34,404 nt of DNA from CALKXV01 sp964632495 (GTDB taxonomy: Bacteria; Pseudomonadota; Alphaproteobacteria; Rhodobacterales; Rhodobacteraceae): the NCBI GenBank assembly GCA_964632495.1, contig CAZWDS010000032.1:1-34404 (forward strand), given 5' to 3'. The position numbers and the translations under genes are program-made. Shown here piece after piece: positions 29,991 to 34,404 of this stretch. Below the pieces are notes generated by a model, which made no database searches, was not told where the DNA came from, and saw only the letters and a program-made list of their open reading frames with translations. Each line of letters opens with the position of its first letter. The stretch's first letter is position 1.

Positions 29991-32006
29991 TCAAATTTCG
30001 GCCGCTAACCGTGCGCCTTGATCAATTGCCCGCTTGGCGTCCAGTTCCGCCGCCAGATCCGCACCACCAATCACATGCACCGAAATTCCGGCCTCTTCTA
30101 AAGCGTCCGCCAAAGACCGCTCGCTGACCTGACCGGCACACAGCACAACCGTGTCCACCGGCACGACCTCGGCGGTGCCATCCTGTCGCACAAGATGCAG
30201 CCCGGCGTCATCGACCTTTTGATAAGTCACGCCACCGATCATCTGAACGCCCTTCATTTGCAGCGAAGCTCGATGAATCCAGCCTGTCGTTTTGCCCAGA
30301 CTCTTACCCGGACGAGCGCTTTTACGCTGGAATAGTGACACTTTTCGGGGTGATGCCGCCGGTTGAGGCCCTTCCGGCGCCAAGCCGGAACGGTGCTCGC
30401 CCGGATCCGCCACACCCCATTCTTCCAACCAGGCCTCCAGGTTCTCTGTTGGGCTGTCATCGGTGGTCAGAAACTCGGCCACATCAAACCCGATCCCGCC
30501 AGCCCCGATAATCGCGACACGGTCGCCCGCAACCACGCGCCCTTTCAGAATGTCGATGTAATTTACGACCTGCCCACCCTCGACAGGTAGGCCCGGATCG
30601 CGCGGCAATACACCGGTCGCAACGATCACCTCATCAAATGCGGCAAGGCCTTGCGTTGTGGCCTCAACGCCCAACCGAACATCGACCCCGCGCAAGGTCA
30701 GCATATCGCCAAACCAACGCACCAAGCCGTGAAATTCTTCTTTGCCCGGCACCATCTTGGCCATGTTCAATTGACCGCCCGCCTCATCCGCACGGTCAAA
30801 CAACACCACTTTGTGCCCCCGCTCTGCCGCCACCATCGCCGCCGACATGCCTGCGGGACCAGCGCCTACAACGGCAATCGATTTTGGCGCATCCGTGGGC
30901 GCATAGACCAACTCGGTTTCATGAGCGGCTTGCGGATTGACCAGACAACTGGCGACTTTCATCTCAAAAGTATGGTCCAGACAGGCCTGATTGCAGGCTA
31001 TGCAGGGCGCAATTTCCAGCGCACGACCAGCTTGCGCCTTCTTGACGAAATCCGGGTCCGCAAGGAACGGTCGCGCCATCGACACCATATCGGCGCAGCC
31101 CTCGGCCAAAACAGCCTCGGCCACCTCGGGCGTATTGATACGATTACTTGTGATCACAGGCAGCCCAACTTGCCCCATCAGCTTTTGCGTCACCCAAGTA
31201 AACGCCCGGCGCGGCACGGATGTTGCGATGGTTGGAATACGCGCCTCGTGCCAACCAATACCTGTATTGAAGATGGATGCACCTGCATTTTCAATAGCTT
31301 GCGCTAATGTGATCACTTCTTCAAAAGTCGAACCATTGGGGATCAGATCAATCATGCTGAGGCGGTAAATCAGAATGAAATCCTGCCCCACAGCCTCGCG
31401 CACACGCCGGACAACCTCCACCGGCAAGCACATCCGGTTTGCATATTCGCCGCCCCAACGGTCGGTACGCTGGTTGGTATGGGTCACCAGAAACTGGTTC
31501 AGGAAATACCCTTCCGAACCCATAACCTCGACCCCGTCGTAACCAACGGCTTGCGCCCTACGCGCCGCCTCAACCATGTCAGCGACCTGCTTTTCGATGC
31601 CCTCTTCGTCTAGCTCTGCCGGAGGAAACGGCGAAATCGGGGACTTCACAGGCGATGGCGCGACGCATTCCGGCGAATAGGCATAGCGCCCGGCGTGCAA
31701 AATCTGCATGGCAATCCGCCCGCCCGCATCGTGCACCGCGCCCGTAACTTGGCTGTGGTTGGCCATATCCTTGTCAGTGAACAGCCCCGCCGCCCCCGGC
31801 AAAACACCACCTTCGCGGTTGGGCGCCATCCCGCCCGTTACCATCAAACCGACACCGCCTTCAGCGCGTCGCGCGTAATAGGCTGCCACTCGGTCGAAAT
31901 CACCCAGCTCTTCCAGCCCGGTGTGCATAGAGCCCATCAACACGCGGTTGGGAAGTGTCACATGGCCAAGATCAAGCGGGCGGAAAAGGTGGGGATAATC
32001 TGTCAT
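29991..32006 (-). CDS. fadH: NADPH-dependent 2,4-dienoyl-CoA reductase (FadH-type), 671 aa
   Basis: Reduces 2,4-dienoyl-CoA during beta-oxidation of unsaturated fatty acids. The N-terminal old-yellow-enzyme barrel (~1-330) binds FMN and has Tyr167 (SEGYFLNQ) and His253 (GWHEARIPT), matching the catalytic pair of the E. coli enzyme. A 4Fe-4S site follows with Cys335, 338, 342 and 354 (CIACNQAC, then ASC). The C-terminal FAD/NADP domains carry VVGAGPAGMSAA and IIGAGGIGFDVAEF. Length equals E. coli FadH (672) within one residue. ATG 32006 fits the family start; TTG 32012 is unlikely. A 17-base palindrome lies 57 bases upstream. Other members of this family act on enoate substrates, so the exact substrate remains inferred. 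Confidence 0.93.
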   Translation of the reverse strand: MTDYPHLFRPLDLGHVTLPNRVLMGSMHTGLEELGDFDRVAAYYARRAEGGVGLMVTGGMAPNREGGVLPGAAGLFTDKDMANHSQVTGAVHDAGGRIAMQILHAGRYAYSPECVAPSPVKSPISPFPPAELDEEGIEKQVADMVEAARRAQAVGYDGVEVMGSEGYFLNQFLVTHTNQRTDRWGGEYANRMCLPVEVVRRVREAVGQDFILIYRLSMIDLIPNGSTFEEVITLAQAIENAGASIFNTGIGWHEARIPTIATSVPRRAFTWVTQKLMGQVGLPVITSNRINTPEVAEAVLAEGCADMVSMARPFLADPDFVKKAQAGRALEIAPCIACNQACLDHTFEMKVASCLVNPQAAHETELVYAPTDAPKSIAVVGAGPAGMSAAMVAAERGHKVVLFDRADEAGGQLNMAKMVPGKEEFHGLVRWFGDMLTLRGVDVRLGVEATTQGLAAFDEVIVATGVLPRDPGLPVEGGQVVNYIDILKGRVVAGDRVAIIGAGGIGFDVAEFLTTDDSPTENLEAWLEEWGVADPGEHRSGLAPEGPQPAASPRKVSLFQRKSARPGKSLGKTTGWIHRASLQMKGVQMIGGVTYQKVDDAGLHLVRQDGTAEVVPVDTVVLCAGQVSERSLADALEEAGISVHVIGGADLAAELDAKRAIDQGARLAAEI

Positions 32007-32062
32007 AAACAACAGGTGCCAACGAACAGCCCTGCTGTCACGCGAAACGCGGCGTCAGACGT

Positions 32063-32079
32063 GATTTAGTGACTAAATC
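32063..32079. promoter_or_regulatory. Perfect 17-base palindrome upstream of the fadH-type gene
   Basis: GATTTAGT (32063-32070), G, ACTAAATC (32072-32079): 8-base arms with a single central base, between the fadH start and the GSCFA stop. The compact, A+T-rich shape suits a TetR- or MarR-type dimer operator controlling fadH. No regulator gene is adjacent. Confidence 0.5.
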
Positions 32080-32091
32080 CGGCTTCTTTTG

Positions 32092-33093
32092 TTATCCCGC
32101 AGCTTGCATCAATCGCTCGGACGTCTGTTGGATATAGGCCGAGCAAAAGCGACCGGTGATCTGCTTTACAAGGCTAGGCTTTACGTGCCTTTGATCCCCT
32201 TCCCAAGCGTCGGCACGATTGGTGAACATCACCATTTCATAGCTTGGGTAATAATCCACGAAATCATGCAACGCCGCCACATCCTGAGCAACCGACCGCA
32301 GCACCGACTTGGAATAGCTGTTGGCCACAATGATATCCTGCGTCGAAAAGGTGCGATTCAGCGGCACCGGCGAAACCGTCAGGATCAGCTTCGCATCAGG
32401 CGACAGCTTCTGAATGGAATGGACAACGTTCAAGACGTTCTCGCGCGCTTCGCCATAGCTTGTGTTATAGAATTCGACGCGCCCTTCTTTTTTCATGCGC
32501 ATCACGTTCTTGGGCGTATCGTTGAACGCGATGTTGCGCTGCTTGTCCCACCACAACTCGGTCAGACCAAGCGTCACAATCACGCAATCCGCCGTAGGTA
32601 GGGTGGAATAGGTCTGATCGACCATGGCACGCGTGCGTTTGCATTTGTCCAGCGTGGTGGGGGTGGCCTGATGCAAGGAACCATCCCAATAGTCATCACC
32701 AATCTGAATGAAATCGTCGTCCTTGATCGGCTTTTGCGCAATCGCCCTTTCAATTTCGTTCAGCATCGCAAAGCTGTTGAATTGCACAAGGATGCCGTGC
32801 GGTGGATAGAAATGAAGCGGGAAATCATCTTGTCCCAACCCGAAATCTTCCGGACAGACGCGCGACAGAACCTTGCGATCATCATCCGTCAGGGCCTTTT
32901 CAATCTCGCGCGCAAAACATGATCCGATACAGAAAAAGCGGGCGTCTGACGCCAACTGAAACTTCGGCTCGAAATAAATCTCGACCGCGTCCTCATGATC
33001 CAGTCGCGCCGCCGCATCACCGGGCCTGAAGGCATTGGTCACCCCGTCGTTGGTCATGCCCCCGGACCACCTTTGATAATGATGAACGTTCAT
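32092..33093 (-). CDS. GSCFA-domain protein, 333 aa (349 if started at 33141)
   Basis: The family signature is exact: RFFCIGSCFAREIEKAL, followed by FGLGQDDFPLHFYPPHGILVQFNS, DCVIVTLGLTELWWD, AKLILTVSPVPLNRTF and DIIVANSYSKSVLR. The GSC Ser, the TLGLTE block and the downstream region resemble SGNH/GDSL-type hydrolases, so esterase activity on glycans or lipids is plausible. GSCFA proteins have no settled function. The start is uncertain: ATG 33093 has AAAGGA 13 bases upstream, and in-frame ATG 33141 would add NPYQRISAA, which may match the family N-terminus. No signal peptide. It stands alone between fadH and gltB. Confidence 0.88.
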   Translation of the reverse strand: MNVHHYQRWSGGMTNDGVTNAFRPGDAAARLDHEDAVEIYFEPKFQLASDARFFCIGSCFAREIEKALTDDDRKVLSRVCPEDFGLGQDDFPLHFYPPHGILVQFNSFAMLNEIERAIAQKPIKDDDFIQIGDDYWDGSLHQATPTTLDKCKRTRAMVDQTYSTLPTADCVIVTLGLTELWWDKQRNIAFNDTPKNVMRMKKEGRVEFYNTSYGEARENVLNVVHSIQKLSPDAKLILTVSPVPLNRTFSTQDIIVANSYSKSVLRSVAQDVAALHDFVDYYPSYEMVMFTNRADAWEGDQRHVKPSLVKQITGRFCSAYIQQTSERLMQAAG

Positions 33094-33159
33094 AGCGGCT
33101 GAAATCCTTTGATAAGGGTTGAAAGTGCGGACCCAACCCATAGGAACAGCACGAGCCAA

Positions 33160-33179
33160 ACGCCCCGAAAACGGGGCGT
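33160..33179 (-). terminator. Hairpin downstream of gltB, probable terminator
   Basis: ACGCCCCG (33160-33167) and CGGGGCGT (33172-33179) with loop AAAA. It lies about 90 bases after the gltB stop on the minus strand, with only GTTTGG after the stem, so termination would be weak. The gap 33094-33268 shows no gene. Confidence 0.5.
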
Positions 33180-33268
33180 AGCCGAAGCGTCCAGTTCAGA
33201 AAATGCAAATGGGGTCCAAGGCGTTGTCATACCGCCTTAGACCCCGACTATGGTAAAAGCCGGGTTAA

Positions 33269-34404
33269 TTACTCGGCAGGAATGGCCTCATCCAAACCTT
33301 CCACCGGAACCTCCAGCTTGTTCAGCATTTCCTTTGGCACGATCTGAAGAAACTTGCCCTTCTGCTCGTCCCAATGCTGCAAGATGGCCGCTGCTTTGCG
33401 CGATCCGGTCTCTTCCAGATGCCGCTCCAAAAGCGCTTCCAGTTCGCCCATATAGTGGCCCTCGTTCACCGGAATCGCCAACAAGGTCTCGTGGTTCATC
33501 ATCGTCTGCACTTCGCCTTCGGGATCGTACAGATAGGCCATGCCACCCGTCATCCCAGCCCCAAAGTTCGCACCGATCCGGCCCAGAATGACCGCGACAC
33601 CGCCGGTCATATATTCGCAACCGTTCGAGCCGCAGCCTTCAACCACAACCTTCGCACCCGAGTTCCGCACCGCGAAACGCTCGCCCGCACGACCGGCGGC
33701 AAACAGATAGCCATCCGTCGCGCCGTAAAGCACCGTGTTGCCGATGATCACGTTATCCACAGCCACCAACGGTGACGCCATGGGCGGACGCACAACAACC
33801 GTGCCACCCGACAACCCTTTGCCGACATAATCATTGGCATCGCCCGACACCTCCAACCGCAAACCGGGCGCTGCAAACGCTCCAAGCGACTGACCGGCCG
33901 AGCCTTGCAACTTCACCGTCAGATGGTCGCGCTGCAGCTTGTTCCGCATCCCGAACTTCTGCACGATATGGCTGGATGTCCGCGTGCCTATCGTACGCAG
34001 CGTGTTCTGCACGGCATAGGAAAGCTGCATCTTCTCGCCTTCCTCAAGGAAGCGCTTTGCATCTTTCACGATCTCGGCGTCCAGCGTATCCGGCACCGGA
34101 GTCCGCGGTCGATTGCGGTCATAGGCGATGCTATGAGCGCCATCGACGGTGATCAGCAGAGGGTTCAGATCCAGATCATCCAGATGCGCCGACCCACGGC
34201 TGACCTGAGACAACAGATCCGCCCGACCAATCACTTCGTCCAAAGACCGTGCCCCAATGCTGGCCAAGATTTCGCGCACTTCCTGCGCGTAGAAGGTGAT
34301 CAGGTTCACAACCTTGTCCGCACTGCCAGTGAACTTTTCACGCAAAGCTTCGTCTTGCGTACATACGCCAACCGGGCAGGTGTTCGACTGACACTGGCGC
34401 ACCA
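33269..34404 (-). CDS. gltB: Glutamate synthase (NADPH) large subunit, C-terminal third (cut by right edge)
   Basis: GltB with GltD makes two glutamates from glutamine and 2-oxoglutarate and is central to nitrogen assimilation. Visible here are the 3Fe-4S cysteines of the synthase domain (CQSNTCPVGVC), the linker (FYAQEVREILASIGARSLDEVIG, in part) and the whole C-terminal GXGXG beta-helix domain: GSAGQSLGAFAAPGL, GLSGGTVVVRPP, GNTVLYGATDGYLFAAGRAGERF and GCGSNGCEYMTGG. The N-terminal amidotransferase domain and most of the FMN barrel lie beyond the right edge. The frame is intact to the stop at 33269-33271. XDH activity liberates no ammonia by itself, so the linkage to purine use may be coincidental. 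Confidence 0.96.
   Translation of the reverse strand, partial: VRQCQSNTCPVGVCTQDEALREKFTGSADKVVNLITFYAQEVREILASIGARSLDEVIGRADLLSQVSRGSAHLDDLDLNPLLITVDGAHSIAYDRNRPRTPVPDTLDAEIVKDAKRFLEEGEKMQLSYAVQNTLRTIGTRTSSHIVQKFGMRNKLQRDHLTVKLQGSAGQSLGAFAAPGLRLEVSGDANDYVGKGLSGGTVVVRPPMASPLVAVDNVIIGNTVLYGATDGYLFAAGRAGERFAVRNSGAKVVVEGCGSNGCEYMTGGVAVILGRIGANFGAGMTGGMAYLYDPEGEVQTMMNHETLLAIPVNEGHYMGELEALLERHLEETGSRKAAAILQHWDEQKGKFLQIVPKEMLNKLEVPVEGLDEAIPAE

Noticed and set aside
1..34404. CRISPR arrays, tRNA/rRNA genes, transposases, integrases
   Set aside because: No regularly spaced direct repeats of CRISPR size, no cloverleaf sequence and no mobile-element protein were seen on either strand.

Overview
The window looks like a chromosomal segment of a marine Rhodobacteraceae (Roseobacter-type alphaproteobacterium). 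The basis is gene content and protein style: xdhABC next to a BMP-family purine transporter, a stand-alone Hint-domain protein, a C-rich codon bias, and GC-rich hairpin repeats in the gaps. No rRNA, tRNA, CRISPR array, transposase or integrase is visible. A species name cannot be supported.

Layout. (1) 1-62 is the 3' tail of a LysR-type regulator. (2) 0.3-6.0 kb is an accessory block, visibly more A+T-rich than the rest. It holds only unrecognised proteins, an ankyrin-type gene and an all-helical gene, and the last two are broken by single-base shifts in or near short homopolymers. (3) 6.2-11.7 kb holds clpB (minus strand, probable heat-shock promoter, clear terminator), then pyrF, an exported lipase-like hydrolase, and a Hint-domain protein coupled to a 70-residue protein. 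(4) 11.7-23.6 kb is a long minus-strand purine block. In transcription order it is xdhA-xdhB-xdhC, transporter ATPase, permease, a 90-residue membrane protein, second permease, substrate-binding protein, aldo/keto reductase and FAD amine/amino-acid oxidase. Many junctions are 1-4 base overlaps, so it reads as one co-transcribed unit with internal hairpins. A sigma70-like promoter with an overlapping palindrome lies upstream of xdhA. (5) 23.8-27.9 kb holds sfsA-map (minus), diverging from a coupled trio: a CinA-type MoCF-domain protein, a GNAT acetyltransferase and an OmpA-family protein. (6) 27.9-34.4 kb holds a LysR regulator, punA, a fadH-type dienoyl-CoA reductase, a GSCFA-domain protein and the 3' third of gltB (cut by the right edge).

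Function. The transporter would import nucleosides or purine bases. PunA splits purine nucleosides, and XdhAB (molybdenum cofactor loaded by XdhC) oxidises hypoxanthine and xanthine to urate. Uricase and guanine deaminase are not in the window.

Most notable non-gene signals: a five-copy 23-bp intergenic box, all copies in the same orientation, three of them followed by a double hairpin whose arms differ in sequence but still pair; an 11-bp tandem repeat between the two permease genes; and three strong palindromes upstream of the Hint gene, xdhA and fadH.
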